Shown piece by piece: positions 1 to 9,641 of a stretch of 45,915 bases of DNA. Location: assembly GCA_028718125.1 (NCBI GenBank), contig JAQUMN010000030.1, positions 1-45,915 on the forward strand, written 5' to 3'. The notes under the pieces were generated by a model. It made no database searches, had not been told where the DNA came from, and saw only the letters and a list, made by a program, of their open reading frames with translations. Positions within the stretch are counted from its first letter, which is position 1. Every line of letters starts with the position of its first letter. The position numbers and the translations under genes were made by a program. This DNA is from Kiritimatiellia bacterium (GTDB lineage Bacteria > Verrucomicrobiota > Kiritimatiellia > JAAZAB01).

Positions 1-2
1 AC

Positions 3-1319
3 ACGCTCGCCGCCGCCGCCATCCTGCAACAAACCGGCCATATGCGCCAGGCGCTTGACCTGTTAATGTCAACGCCAATGACGCCGCCAACGGAACAAAT
101 GACCGCCTTGGTTTACCCGCTGGCCGTTGCCAACGCGGAATGGGATTTAGCCGATCAATGGGCCCAGCAGGCCGGCGAACTCCAGGCGCGATTGAAACAG
201 GCGTTGACCATGCCGCCCGAGGCAATCAGCGTCAACCAGATCAACGGATATTTTTACAATCAATGCGCGCGCATCCGCATTTCACCATCAGCGGTCATTG
301 CCCAGCTTGTCATCCAAAGCGACCTGGCCAATAGTCCGGATGATTTTCAATCGCTGCCGCCCGGCACGACCATGGAATTGCCCGCGCGCCTGGCGCGCGG
401 CGTTTACACCATTACCATGGCGGCGCGTCCGCAGCTGCGCTCATCCGGCCAGCCCGATGATGCCGGAAATTTCAGCGTTTATGATCATCGCGGCCGGGCC
501 ATTGAGCAAGGCCAATGGAACAAGTTGCCGGACGGCTTCGCCACCATGGAATTTACCGTGCCGTTTGGTCGTGAATCCGCTGCCTGGCTGCATTTCACTT
601 CCACCAAGCCCGCCAAGCTGGAATACCGCGACTTGGAAATTCGATGGAACATTCATGACCAGATCCGGACGCTATACAACGATTTGACCGCCGCCCGCGC
701 CGCCCATAGTCTGCACAAGGGTCTGGCCGACCAAGCCTTGGCAATCCTGACAAATGCCGCGCCGCCTTGTTGGAACGAACTGGAATTGCAACGTTTGGAA
801 TTTGCGGCGCTGCAGGCTGTCCGCACCGGTCCGGAACGCGTTGTCCAGGCCGCCCGCCAATTACTGCAAAAATCGCCGGATTACTTTCCGGCGTTACAGG
901 TTGCCAACCCGGACACCGCCCAACGGCTGCCGGCCAACCTGGCCAACCCCATCCGTTTCCCGCCGTTCCTGGCGCTGGTGGGCATGCAGGCGAGCGGGCC
1001 GGAAGCGGCATCCACCAATCAGTTTGCGTTGATCTTTGAGGCGCTGGATGATGATACCCCGCCACTGGCCATTCTCATCCATCGCCGGCATCACCGCAGT
1101 TGGCGCGAAGGCCTGCGCATGCCCATCGGGCCGGCTGATCGCCGGCTGCAACGTGGCGAACGCGTGGCCGTGCGCTTTGAGCCGGAGGCAAGTGGCGATC
1201 CCCAGTGCGAACTCGCGGACATCGGCATTGCCGTCCAGGCCAACGTGCAGTGGTCGCCCGGCACATTGCAACCCGCCGGCCGGCACGACGCAATTATTTC
1301 TCTGTTGGACATCAAATAA
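3..1319 (+). CDS. C-terminal part of an unrecognised protein (helical repeats plus beta-sandwich)
   Basis: The frame is open to the left edge (codons from position 3 read TLAAAAILQQTGH before the first ATG at 42), so the gene most likely begins outside the window. The visible product of about 438 residues starts with an Ala/Leu-rich helical stretch of TPR-like character. A central beta-rich segment follows (roughly residues 105-215, with LPARLARGVYTITMAARP and FTVPFGRESAAWLHF), resembling a jelly-roll or carbohydrate-binding sandwich. A second helical part and a beta-rich C-terminus complete it. No catalytic motif is recognisable. It precedes a GT2 glycosyltransferase by 76 bp in the same direction, so it may be the periplasmic tail of a GT-C membrane glycosyltransferase or a polysaccharide-locus accessory protein. 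That role is inferred from position only. Confidence 0.7.
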   Translation, partial: TLAAAAILQQTGHMRQALDLLMSTPMTPPTEQMTALVYPLAVANAEWDLADQWAQQAGELQARLKQALTMPPEAISVNQINGYFYNQCARIRISPSAVIAQLVIQSDLANSPDDFQSLPPGTTMELPARLARGVYTITMAARPQLRSSGQPDDAGNFSVYDHRGRAIEQGQWNKLPDGFATMEFTVPFGRESAAWLHFTSTKPAKLEYRDLEIRWNIHDQIRTLYNDLTAARAAHSLHKGLADQALAILTNAAPPCWNELELQRLEFAALQAVRTGPERVVQAARQLLQKSPDYFPALQVANPDTAQRLPANLANPIRFPPFLALVGMQASGPEAASTNQFALIFEALDDDTPPLAILIHRRHHRSWREGLRMPIGPADRRLQRGERVAVRFEPEASGDPQCELADIGIAVQANVQWSPGTLQPAGRHDAIISLLDIK

Positions 1320-1395
1320 CGCGTCAGGAACGGGAGTGCCTCGGGAGGAAGCGGCTTTTTGGGGTGAAAGGTTTAACATGATAAGGATGTGAAAT

Positions 1396-2094
1396 ATGCG
1401 CGACAAAATCCTGTCGGTCATAATGCCAGTATACAACGAGAAGAACACCGTATTGAAGATAATCGAAAAGGTGTTGAAGCTCGATATGGTCAAGGAGCTT
1501 ATCATCGTTGACGACGGGTCTACGGACGGGACGCAAGCTGTTTTAAAGGGCGAACGGCCCGATCCCAGGATAAAGCTGATGTTTCATGAAAAGAACAGGG
1601 GCAAGGGCGCGGCGCTGAGAACCGGTTTCAAGGCGGCGACCGGTGAGATCGTCACGGTGCAGGATGCCGATCTTGAATATGACCCGAATGAATTTATTGA
1701 GCTGGCCCGGCCGATTGAAGACGGCCTGGCCGATGTCGTCTACGGGTCGAGGCTTTCCGGCGGCAAGCCGCAGCGCGTATATATGTTCTGGCATAAAGCC
1801 GGCAATAATTTTCTTACGTTCATGATGAACTTTTTATTCAACTCGACGCTATCCGACATCGAAACCTGCTATAAAATGTTCCGTCAAAAAGTTATCGCCG
1901 GCATCAATATCCGGTCAAACGGCTTTGCGGTGGAGCCGGAGCTGACCGCGAAGGTCCTTAAAGACAAGCGCCTGCGGATCTATGAAATGCCGATATCTTA
2001 TTACGGCCGGAGCTATGCCGAGGGCAAGAAGATATCCTGGAAGCATGGTTTCGAAGCGCTCTGGACGATACTCAAATACAGGTTTGTCGACTGA
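1396..2094 (+). CDS. Glycosyltransferase family 2 (dolichyl/polyprenyl-phosphate sugar synthase-like)
   Basis: 232-residue GT-A fold enzyme that probably transfers a sugar from a nucleotide donor to polyprenyl phosphate or a growing glycan on the cytoplasmic membrane face. Visible motifs are the N-terminal SVIMPVYNE (residues 7-15), the nucleotide-binding IIVDDGSTDGT (36-46) and the metal-binding DAD with following LEYDP (90-96). There is no C-terminal membrane anchor, and the length fits soluble DPM1-like enzymes. The ATG at 1396 follows AAGGATGTGAAAT, an acceptable ribosome site. Codon choice (ATA, AGG, TTA, many AAG) and lower GC differ from the GC-rich neighbours, hinting at separate acquisition. 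The donor sugar cannot be told from sequence. Confidence 0.93.
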   Translation: MRDKILSVIMPVYNEKNTVLKIIEKVLKLDMVKELIIVDDGSTDGTQAVLKGERPDPRIKLMFHEKNRGKGAALRTGFKAATGEIVTVQDADLEYDPNEFIELARPIEDGLADVVYGSRLSGGKPQRVYMFWHKAGNNFLTFMMNFLFNSTLSDIETCYKMFRQKVIAGINIRSNGFAVEPELTAKVLKDKRLRIYEMPISYYGRSYAEGKKISWKHGFEALWTILKYRFVD

Positions 2095-2181
2095 TAAAAA
2101 TGCTCCCGTTGCGCCCTTTTGCGAACATTGACAAAAAACTTGAATCGTCCAGCATGATTGAGCAGGATGAAAAGGATGACA

Positions 2182-2976
2182 ATGCGCATAATTCAAGCCA
2201 TGGCCTGTACGGCGGCCTGGGCGTTGCTGGCCGTGAGAGCGGTTGCCGCGCCTGCGGCAACCAGCGCCGCGAGCATGGATAATCTGCCCGGCACAGGCAT
2301 GGTCGAACCCGCCGGGACAAACCACGCGAAGATCCCGGTCGTTTTTTTCGAGAACGCGTCTCAGACGAGCAAGAGCGATGCTTTCCACGTGGAACTGGGA
2401 ACCCGCATCCTGCACGTCAGCCTCCTCGCCGCCACCAAGGGAAGTCCGTATCATAATTCATTTATCGGCAGCATCTACAAGCTCGATGCCTATCAAAACT
2501 ACCTGCCGTTGCGGCCCTACGCCCAAATCACGAAGCGGGTGGGCGTGATCAAGCTTGGCCTGGGCGTCAGTTACGACCATCTCAAGGTTGCCACATTGGA
2601 CGATAGCGGCGGCGACGGCGATATCCAGATGGAAAACGTGCTGTTTTACCTGATGGCCGCTTATCCCAACGAGACACGTTTCACGCCCTTCGGCGAATTC
2701 GGTCTGTCCGCTTACTGGAATTCATTCGACCCCGAACCAACCTGGTCGCAGAATGGGCTCCGCGAGTTTGACCTCGAGAACTCCTATCCTTTCTATCTGG
2801 CCGCCGGCTGCGATATCGACATCGCCGCGAACTTCTCCGCAAATTTCTACGTGCGATATGTGAATGTGGATGTGGATGGCACATTCATTTTCCGCGGAGA
2901 CTCAAGCCCCCCCGAGCCGTTCGTCTTCACGGTGGAAAATATTGCTTATGGCATAGGTGTTAAATATGTTTTTTGA
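2182..2976 (+). CDS. Predicted outer-membrane beta-barrel protein
   Basis: About 264 residues. The start at 2182 is preferred because AAAAGG lies 6 nt upstream and it yields a clean signal peptide (MRIIQAMACTAAWALLAVRAVAA); in-frame ATGs at 2167 and 2176 and a TTG at 2158 are alternatives. The mature protein alternates polar and hydrophobic residues with many aromatic strand ends (for example NFYVRYVNVDV, FTVENIAYGIGVKYVF). It ends in phenylalanine, the usual C-terminal signature of BAM-inserted barrels. Size and an internal FTPFGEFGLSAYW segment resemble OmpW-like or generic outer-membrane beta-barrel families, but no specific family is certain. Its 3' end overlaps the deacetylase gene by 11 nt, so the two are probably translationally coupled. 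A role at the outer membrane in the polysaccharide locus is inferred. Confidence 0.75.
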   Translation: MRIIQAMACTAAWALLAVRAVAAPAATSAASMDNLPGTGMVEPAGTNHAKIPVVFFENASQTSKSDAFHVELGTRILHVSLLAATKGSPYHNSFIGSIYKLDAYQNYLPLRPYAQITKRVGVIKLGLGVSYDHLKVATLDDSGGDGDIQMENVLFYLMAAYPNETRFTPFGEFGLSAYWNSFDPEPTWSQNGLREFDLENSYPFYLAAGCDIDIAANFSANFYVRYVNVDVDGTFIFRGDSSPPEPFVFTVENIAYGIGVKYVF

Positions 2977-4189
2977 TTCCACCCACCGGCGGAATCGCGC
3001 GGCCGCGCGCGCTATACCGTTTCAGGAACGCAAGAGCCCGCTGCGGGGCCTTCTTGATCTTGCGGCGGGGCGCTATCCGCGCTTCCTGTTTGGCGGAGGA
3101 CTTGGACATTGGCTGCCCGTTTTCCATTTCCATGAGGCCCATCCCAAAGCCCTTGAGCCCTATTTTCAATACCTGGCGGAAAACGGTTACCGCACGGTGA
3201 CCTCGGATCAAATTGCCGCACTCGTCCTGCGCGGAGTGCACCCCGGCCCGAAGTCGGTGGCGCTCTGCTTTGACGATGCTTGGAGCAGCCTATGGATATA
3301 CACGGCGCCGCTCCTCCAAAAATACAATCTTCAGGCAATCGCTTATGTCAGCCCGGACCGGGTCCCCTCGGCGCCTGCTCCGCGCCGACAATGGGACGGC
3401 ACAAACACTCCCGATGCTGGAATTGCGCTGGATCGCATGGGAAATCTCTTTGCAACCTGGGGCGAACTGCGCGCCATGCAGGCGGGCGGCCGCCTGGATA
3501 TCCAGGCCCATTCCCTGCGCCATGCCATGGTGTTCGTCTCGGACCGGTTGGCCGGCTTTATCCAGCCCCGCCACCGGACGCATCCGCATGAGATCCCGCT
3601 GGTGGATGCGCCGGACGGCCAGCGGTTTGCCGCTGCAGACGATCTCGGCGCCCCGCTCTATGCAACCCGCTCGCGCCTTTCCGATGTCCGCCGTTGGATA
3701 GCACCTGATGCTTTTGCCGGCTGTACCCGCCATGTGCAGGCTAACGGCGGCGCGGCGTTTTTCCAGCGCGCAACCTGGCAGGCGGAGCTCCGCGCCTGTG
3801 TTTGTCAGGCCCGTCCCGGAAGGTGGGAATCGGAGGCGGAGCGCAACGCCGCCATACGCGTTGAACTGGCGCGCGCGCGCGCGCGGCTGGAAGCCGAACT
3901 CGGCAAAGAAGTCCGCCACATGTGCTTCCCCTGGGCAATTGCCGGCAAGGCAGCGATAAGGCTGGCGGCAGAAACCGGTTACCAGACCGCCTTCGCTGAT
4001 CGGCTTTTCGGGGCGCGTGCCGTGCGCCAGGGCGATCCGCCATACCAACTGATGCGGCTGAAGCATCCGTTGATTTTCTGCCTTCCGGGAAAGCAAAGGA
4101 CATGGTTCTTTGGGCGCAAACCCAATCGCGCTTCGCACGGGCTTGAACTGGGCCCCATCTTGTTGCCGATTGCCGCAAACATACCATGA
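2966..4189 (+). CDS. Polysaccharide deacetylase (NodB/PgaB-like, carbohydrate esterase 4)
   Basis: About 407 residues from ATG 2966; an in-frame GTG at 2957 is the alternative. The CE4 fold is supported by motif 1 CFDDAW (Asp 103-104, base and metal ligand), motif 2 AHSLRH (His 182 and His 186, the HSxxH metal site) and a late CFPWAIAGKAA segment matching the FPW motif. The N-terminal VFHFHEAHPKALEPYFQYL followed by GYRTVTSDQIAAL is typical of PgaB/YadE-type enzymes that remove N- or O-acetyl groups from surface polysaccharide. No clear signal peptide is seen, so location is uncertain. The stop overlaps the flippase start as ATGA, indicating an operon with the barrel gene before and the flippase after. 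Confidence 0.88.
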   Translation: MFFDSTHRRNRAAARAIPFQERKSPLRGLLDLAAGRYPRFLFGGGLGHWLPVFHFHEAHPKALEPYFQYLAENGYRTVTSDQIAALVLRGVHPGPKSVALCFDDAWSSLWIYTAPLLQKYNLQAIAYVSPDRVPSAPAPRRQWDGTNTPDAGIALDRMGNLFATWGELRAMQAGGRLDIQAHSLRHAMVFVSDRLAGFIQPRHRTHPHEIPLVDAPDGQRFAAADDLGAPLYATRSRLSDVRRWIAPDAFAGCTRHVQANGGAAFFQRATWQAELRACVCQARPGRWESEAERNAAIRVELARARARLEAELGKEVRHMCFPWAIAGKAAIRLAAETGYQTAFADRLFGARAVRQGDPPYQLMRLKHPLIFCLPGKQRTWFFGRKPNRASHGLELGPILLPIAANIP

Positions 4190-5724
4190 ACTCTCCAATT
4201 CCCAACAACGATGCAGAGTGCGAGGCTGCAACTTCCATTCCCACCTCTTCACGGATACTGGGCTTTACGGGGTGGAACCTGTTCGGCCTGTGCGCGCCGA
4301 TGCTGGTTGCTTTTTTCGCCATACCGCTGTTCATCAAGGGCCTCGGCACAGAACGTTTCGGCGCGCTGATGCTGGTATGGATGCTGGTTGGCTACTTCAG
4401 CATTCTCGATCTGGGCATGGGCCGGGCCATGACCAAAATGACGGCGGAATATCTGGGACTCGATAGGCGTCAAAAACTGCCCAATATCTTCTGGACCGCC
4501 TTGTTCATGATGATTGCCTTCGGCTTCTGCGGGGCGCTTTTGCTCGCCGGCGGGAGCGGGTGGCTGGCTGCCAGCGGCTTGCATATTCCGCCGGGCCTGC
4601 AGGAAGAAACCCGGCGGTCCTTCCTGGTCGTCAGCCTGGGCCTGCCCTTCACAGTCGCAGTCGCGGGCCTGATCGGCATACTGGAGACGCATCAGCGTTT
4701 CCGGCTCATAAACCTCATCCGCATTCCGCTGGGTATCGCCACCTTTGCCGCCCCACTGGCGGTCCTGCCTTTCAGCAACAGCCTTGTCTGGGTTGTCACC
4801 GTGCTGATTGGCGTACGGCTGGCGGAACTGCTGATCTTTTTGTTCTGCTGCCTGAAGCTCATTCCCGCGCTCCGAACAAACATAAAATGGGATCCCGCGA
4901 TGGTCTGCCCCCTGCTGACCTTCGGCGGCTGGATGACGGTTTCCAACGTTACTCTGCCGCTGATGATTCACATCGATCGTTTCATTGTGGGGGCCGTGCT
5001 GAACCTCACCGCGGTGGCCTACTATACCAATCCGGCTGAGATCGTGGTGAAAATGCTCATTCTGCCGAGAGCCCTGGTTTCCGCCCTCTTCCCGCCGATG
5101 ACCATGCATCTAGCGCGGCACTCAGCCGAGGCGGACGCCCTCTTTGGGAGGGCTTTGAAACTCCTGCTGCTCGTGCTCTTCCCGGCCGTGCTTGTGCTCT
5201 ACACCATTGCCCCGGAATTCCTGCATCTTTGGCTGGGCGCGAAGTTTGCCTGCGAAGGCTCAGGCGTTTTGCGTCTGCTGACGGCGGGGATCTTTGTCTA
5301 TGCCCTGTCTTATCTGGCCTTTTCCCTCCTGCAAAGCGCGAGCCGTCCCGATCTCTCCGCCCGCTGGCACCTGCTGGAATTGCCCCTGTTTATTGCGCTG
5401 GCCTGGTGGGCGACCAGCCGCTGGGGCATCTACGGCATGGCGGTAGCCTGGGGACTGCGCGGACTAATGGATGTGTTTGTCCTGTTCCCACTTGCCCTGC
5501 GCTTTGTCCCCGCTGCGCGGTCCGCAGTCTATCGAACCGGGGGCATGCTGGTACTCGGCCTGGGCATGCTGCCTGGCATTGGGTTGTTGGCGTCGTTGGG
5601 CATCCGCATCCCGGCGGCCGCGTTAGGCCTGGCCGCCTTCGGCCTGCTGGCCTGGTTCTGGCTGTTGGCCCCGGGTGAACGCCACTGGGCCCTGCGGTTG
5701 CTGGCGCGCGGCGGGAAGAAATAG
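4186..5724 (+). CDS. Polysaccharide flippase (Wzx-like, MOP superfamily)
   Basis: 512 residues with about 12-14 hydrophobic segments across the whole length, beginning at GFTGWNLFGLCAPMLVAFFAI. The N-terminal pattern FGALMLVWMLVGYFSILDLGMGRAMTKMTAEYLG is characteristic of the polysaccharide_synt family, which flips undecaprenyl-linked oligosaccharide across the cytoplasmic membrane. Length matches the family. It is the last of a + strand group (barrel, deacetylase, flippase) joined by 4-11 nt overlaps. The gene downstream is convergent, with a 246-bp repeat-containing gap between. Substrate identity cannot be deduced. Confidence 0.92.
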   Translation: MNSPIPNNDAECEAATSIPTSSRILGFTGWNLFGLCAPMLVAFFAIPLFIKGLGTERFGALMLVWMLVGYFSILDLGMGRAMTKMTAEYLGLDRRQKLPNIFWTALFMMIAFGFCGALLLAGGSGWLAASGLHIPPGLQEETRRSFLVVSLGLPFTVAVAGLIGILETHQRFRLINLIRIPLGIATFAAPLAVLPFSNSLVWVVTVLIGVRLAELLIFLFCCLKLIPALRTNIKWDPAMVCPLLTFGGWMTVSNVTLPLMIHIDRFIVGAVLNLTAVAYYTNPAEIVVKMLILPRALVSALFPPMTMHLARHSAEADALFGRALKLLLLVLFPAVLVLYTIAPEFLHLWLGAKFACEGSGVLRLLTAGIFVYALSYLAFSLLQSASRPDLSARWHLLELPLFIALAWWATSRWGIYGMAVAWGLRGLMDVFVLFPLALRFVPAARSAVYRTGGMLVLGLGMLPGIGLLASLGIRIPAAALGLAAFGLLAWFWLLAPGERHWALRLLARGGKK

Positions 5725-5853
5725 AAGTGAATATCTAACGCGGCCTTGTCCGCAACCAAGAGAAAATCAACCGCGGACTTGCCCGCAGTGCTACAGCATG
5801 CGGGTCACACTGATTTCACGGATAAAGAACCAAAGATGATCATGCCTGAGGCA

Positions 5854-5964
5854 GATCCGCCTAAGGCGGGAAAACCCAAAAAGCATTTTTGCTGCCTTCC
5901 AATATCCGTGCCCATCCGTGTTGTCCGTGGTTCCGCCTGTGCGGATCCGCCGGGGCGGAAAAAA
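5854..5964. repeat. Two copies of a short palindromic repeat (GATCCGCC...GGCGG-AAAA)
   Basis: The 246-bp gap between convergent genes (5725-5970) contains GATCCGCCTAAGGCGGGAAAA at 5854-5874 and GATCCGCCGGGGCGGAAAAAA at 5944-5964. A third copy lies at 45507-45529. Each can fold as a CCGCC/GGCGG hairpin followed by an A-run on this strand (a T-run on the other), so they may also serve as weak terminators. Between them lies a run of the form ATCCGTGCCCATCCGTGTTG, typical of dispersed non-coding repeats. No gene was found in the gap. Confidence 0.6.
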
Positions 5965-5970
5965 TCTTTG

Positions 5971-7998
5971 TTACGGGTTTTTTGAAGCTGCAACCTCATA
6001 GAGGACAACCTCAGCCAGGGTCCAGCACATGCGCGGATTGGGTTCGGCGACTTCCAGGCGCAGGGCCTGCACCGCGGGCATCCCGATGATAAATGTTTGC
6101 TGGGCGTGACCATAGACCGGATGGCCGTTCAGCCAGGCAAACTTATCCAGATCCACGGGCACTTCACCGCGCAATGTTTCCCAGCCCGCATCCGTGCGCA
6201 GCCTTATACACAGGGTGGGGGCGCGATCATGAGCATAGTTGCCGTAGCGCACAACCAGGCATCCGATGTGAAGGGGTTGGTCAAAGGTGAATTCCACCCA
6301 CAGGCCATCGTGCTGGAGCTTTGCGCTACGCCAGAAGGTGTTAATATTGCCGTCCATCATCCCGGCCGCCTGTGCCTGGTTTTCGTCAACCGCCACACGG
6401 ATCCGCTCCGCCGGTACGCGAATCTCCCGGTCAAACGCCGGCATGCGAAAATTATAGTAGATACGGAAGTCGCCGGCCTTTGCCATTTCCGCCTCAACCC
6501 CCATTGCGCGCATATGCCGCTCAAAGACGCTGGGTTTGAGAAAGCGGATTTTCTCCGTCAGCACATAGGCCACGTTGGTCGCGGCATCCACCTCCGCCTT
6601 GTAGGGAACGGGCCAGCCGGGAAAACGCTCGTTGGCCGGCTGGCTGCAAACGACGGCGCCATCAGCCTCGAAGCCGATCCGGTAGGCCGCCCAGTGCGAG
6701 GCCACCGCATGCTTAATGCCGTGCGCGCGAAGCACAGCGAGGGCAGGCTTGAGGTCGGGCGCGGCAACAATGTTGCGGGCGAAGTCGGGATGCCGCCACT
6801 CCCGTGGCAGCCGCGCCGCAGTGGCGATGTTGTACAAGACGATAACAAGCGCCAGCCCGCCTATGAACAGGCGCCCCGGGCGGGGCAGCGCCCGATACAA
6901 GCCCAGCATAAGAAAGGGGAAAACAACCACTACCGGGGCAAGGTAACGGTAGGAGCAGGCGTCCGCGCGCCGGCTCAGCGCGAATAACAGCAGACTGAGA
7001 ATGGTTACGCCCAGCGCCCATTCCATGGCACCCAGGGAAAGATGCTGTTTCTCCCGGAATTTCCGCCAGAGCAGCACAAGCGCCGCACCGGCTGCGAGCG
7101 CCAGCAGAAAAATGAAAACATAGGGAAAGGCCGCATATCCCCAACCACCCCAATCCAATTGTTCGCTGCTGTCGGGGAACAGGCAGATCCGCCAGCCAAA
7201 GGCGACCGGCAGCGTCCGTGCCACGGTGGGAATCCAGAGACGCCCGAAGGCCTCGGCCCAGCCGAGTGTGGCGGTCACCGATTCGTTGGCGCCGGGAAAT
7301 TTCCAGAGGGCGGCAAAATAAGGAATCAAGCCGATTGCCCCGCCCAGGGCGTAGCCCGGAAGGCGCCACCACCGCCCCCTTCCCATGGAATTCCAGGCGG
7401 CCACCAGCGCCAGCGGAGCAATCAGCGCCACGGACGTCAGGGCATTACTGACGGCCAATAGCGCAAAAAATCCACCGGGCACCGCCAGCCAGAAATCATG
7501 GCTCCAGGGCTCTCTCTCCAAACGCATTACCAGCCATGCCGCCGCCAGGGCCAGAATAAAGGCGGAATTATAGTGCGGCAGGGAATAGGCGGCCTGGTTT
7601 ATGACCAGATACGCCGAGGGGAACAAAACGAGCAGAATACCGGGCCACACCTCGCGCCAACGCCCCATCTGGCGCAAAACCATCAGCGCAAGACATGTAA
7701 AAACTAAGCCTTCGACCAGCACCAGCGACCGCATGCCCGGCGCCGTTCGGGGCAACAGATCAACCAAGGGTGCCATCCAATAGGCCTCCACCGGAAACAT
7801 ATAGGGCTGTGCCATAAGCAGCAGCGGCCATTGCCCGGTGCGGATGTCGAGCGCCTGCAGGACAATCTGCGCCTCGTCCGTGGTAACCGGAATGGTGTGT
7901 CCGCCCACCCAATAGAGGTAGAGGCGCAGCCCCAGCGCAAGCAGACAAGCAAAGATCAGCAAGACGGGGAAAGAGAAGATATTATTGGCGATTTTCAT
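5971..7998 (-). CDS. GT-C-type membrane glycosyltransferase with C-terminal F5/8C (discoidin-like) domain
   Basis: 675 residues. The first about 400 carry some ten hydrophobic helices. After the first helix comes a periplasmic loop with VTTDEAQIV, the acidic pair expected of GT39/GT83 polyprenyl-phosphate-sugar-dependent transferases. The last about 150 residues form a beta-sandwich: MMDGNINTFWRSA, then LWVEFTFDQPLHIGCLVVRYG, ending QALRLEVAEPNPRMCWTLAEVVLYE. This is the pattern of an F5/8 type C carbohydrate-binding domain, presumably periplasmic. It starts 4 nt after the stop of the upstream membrane-protein gene (8003-9523), so the two form one - strand operon. Likely role is adding a sugar on the outer face of the membrane; donor and acceptor are unknown. 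Confidence 0.8.
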   Translation of the reverse strand: MKIANNIFSFPVLLIFACLLALGLRLYLYWVGGHTIPVTTDEAQIVLQALDIRTGQWPLLLMAQPYMFPVEAYWMAPLVDLLPRTAPGMRSLVLVEGLVFTCLALMVLRQMGRWREVWPGILLVLFPSAYLVINQAAYSLPHYNSAFILALAAAWLVMRLEREPWSHDFWLAVPGGFFALLAVSNALTSVALIAPLALVAAWNSMGRGRWWRLPGYALGGAIGLIPYFAALWKFPGANESVTATLGWAEAFGRLWIPTVARTLPVAFGWRICLFPDSSEQLDWGGWGYAAFPYVFIFLLALAAGAALVLLWRKFREKQHLSLGAMEWALGVTILSLLLFALSRRADACSYRYLAPVVVVFPFLMLGLYRALPRPGRLFIGGLALVIVLYNIATAARLPREWRHPDFARNIVAAPDLKPALAVLRAHGIKHAVASHWAAYRIGFEADGAVVCSQPANERFPGWPVPYKAEVDAATNVAYVLTEKIRFLKPSVFERHMRAMGVEAEMAKAGDFRIYYNFRMPAFDREIRVPAERIRVAVDENQAQAAGMMDGNINTFWRSAKLQHDGLWVEFTFDQPLHIGCLVVRYGNYAHDRAPTLCIRLRTDAGWETLRGEVPVDLDKFAWLNGHPVYGHAQQTFIIGMPAVQALRLEVAEPNPRMCWTLAEVVLYEVAASKNP

Positions 7999-8002
7999 TG
8001 TT

Positions 8003-9523
8003 TTATTCGGAGTCGGCTTTCAGCATATCGATCTTCGCGATCAGCCACCTGGCCGCGCCCTGAAAGGCCCACGTCAGCATGGCGGCTATAAAAACATAAC
8101 AGGGAAACTCCACGACGAACTTGAACCGATCGTTTTCCCCGATTTCGCAAGTGCTTCCGACAAATGCTACCCAAATACAGAGATAGGCCAAAGCGAATTC
8201 CATCGGCCGGCTCCGGATGACGGCCAGAAGCGGTTCCTTGCGAACCAGCCAGGCGTGCAGGATCCGCAGGATAAAGAGCACCAGGGCCCCGACGGCAAGA
8301 ACCATCCAGGCCGAACCATATTCGGGTTGCGCTGTCGGCGCCAGCCAGCGCGGTAGGCGACCATGCAGTCTCCGCCAGAATCGTAGATAGCCGGGCATCT
8401 CGCGGGCATTGAATTCCAAATGGCCAAACTCGAATGAAGGCCTGCAAAAGCGCAGGAAAGCCCGCCTGGCGGTGTGCAGATAGTGCAGGGGATCATGCCG
8501 GATCAACCGCAAGGCGTTTGACTGGTAAACACGGCTGGCCGCAGGGATATTGATGTTGTTGAAATCATCGCGATTAAGAACCGGAATGGATGAGGTGGCA
8601 TTGAAACCGTACGCGACAAAGTCGTGCGGCCACCGAAAATCGCTCTCGGCGGCAACCATGGCGTGCAGCAGCCCGGCTTTAACCAGGTCCCCGCGCTCCG
8701 CAAGCGGATAATCAGACGCAGCGATCCTCCAAAGATTCATGCCTGCCCAGCTCGTTGTGCCCCAGAACCCGAACTTGACATAATTTTTTGTGCACCAGGC
8801 GGCGGTCGGCAGGCTGATGAGCAGTGCCAGGATAAGCATCCAGCGCCAGCGGGTACCCGCCCATATGCACACCAGCAGCAGGGCGGGAGCGAGGAAGGCG
8901 GGATGAAAGATGGTTCGTGTCAAAACCAGCAGATTCAGCCCAAGCATGAATCCGGCAAGCCAGCCGAGTTGATGCTTACGGCCGAAAAATGCCAGACATG
9001 CCAGCGTCACCACGATGAGGAAGGCTGTCAGCACATCATAAAGGGGGTAAGCTTCATACAAGAGCAGCGACGGATGCAGGGCGGCAAGGCTGCAAAGCGC
9101 TATGCTCAGCCAGCGGCGGCGGAGCAGCGCCTGGGCCGGGAAATATAAGAGGCCACAGAGGACGGCGCCCATGACCACGTTCAGCACATAAATGGTTTCC
9201 AGGCAGCTGCCCGCCGGATTCAGCCGCATGATGAGCGCGCCCAAAAGGTTGTAAAGCGGCGGTTGGGAGTGCAGGTTCCACAAGCTGCGCAACAAGTCCG
9301 TTTGCAGCAAATTGGCGGGAAGCAGTTGCCAGAAATAATCCCAGTAATTTCGCCCAGGGTCGGCCTCAATGCTCAGGTCATAACTGCGAAGCATCAACAT
9401 TACGAATGCAAGATGCAGCAGGGCCGGGAAAAGCGGCAGCAGAAAATCGCGCCGGAGGAATGCTGGGTGCTCCCCTCCGGGAGGGTCAGTTTCGCAGGGG
9501 AACGTCTCGGGTATTAATCGCAT
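8003..9523 (-). CDS. GT-C-like polytopic membrane protein (GT39-related)
   Basis: 506 residues with about nine to eleven hydrophobic segments. The N-terminal loop after the first helix contains DLSIEADPGRNYWDYFWQLLP and LWNLHSQPPLYNLLGALIM. The HSQPPLY sequence is the hallmark of the ArnT/PMT-like group, where the first loop carries acidic residues and HxPPLY-type motifs. The start ATG at 9523 has no clear ribosome site, and no better in-frame start precedes the first helix (about residue 28). It ends 4 nt before the next GT-C gene (5971-7998). The region upstream holds a terminal-inverted-repeat element and a possible short ORF. It probably elongates or decorates lipid-linked glycan at the periplasmic side. 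Confidence 0.8.
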   Translation of the reverse strand: MRLIPETFPCETDPPGGEHPAFLRRDFLLPLFPALLHLAFVMLMLRSYDLSIEADPGRNYWDYFWQLLPANLLQTDLLRSLWNLHSQPPLYNLLGALIMRLNPAGSCLETIYVLNVVMGAVLCGLLYFPAQALLRRRWLSIALCSLAALHPSLLLYEAYPLYDVLTAFLIVVTLACLAFFGRKHQLGWLAGFMLGLNLLVLTRTIFHPAFLAPALLLVCIWAGTRWRWMLILALLISLPTAAWCTKNYVKFGFWGTTSWAGMNLWRIAASDYPLAERGDLVKAGLLHAMVAAESDFRWPHDFVAYGFNATSSIPVLNRDDFNNINIPAASRVYQSNALRLIRHDPLHYLHTARRAFLRFCRPSFEFGHLEFNAREMPGYLRFWRRLHGRLPRWLAPTAQPEYGSAWMVLAVGALVLFILRILHAWLVRKEPLLAVIRSRPMEFALAYLCIWVAFVGSTCEIGENDRFKFVVEFPCYVFIAAMLTWAFQGAARWLIAKIDMLKADSE

Positions 9524-9641
9524 TGCAACCGGTAACTACTCGGAGAATCCACCATGAGGACGCCGTTGACTGTCGGCTGAAGATAATAATATCCAACCCG
9601 GCGGAAGCAAGCGCAAAACAGAACGGGGCACAAATCAGGCG

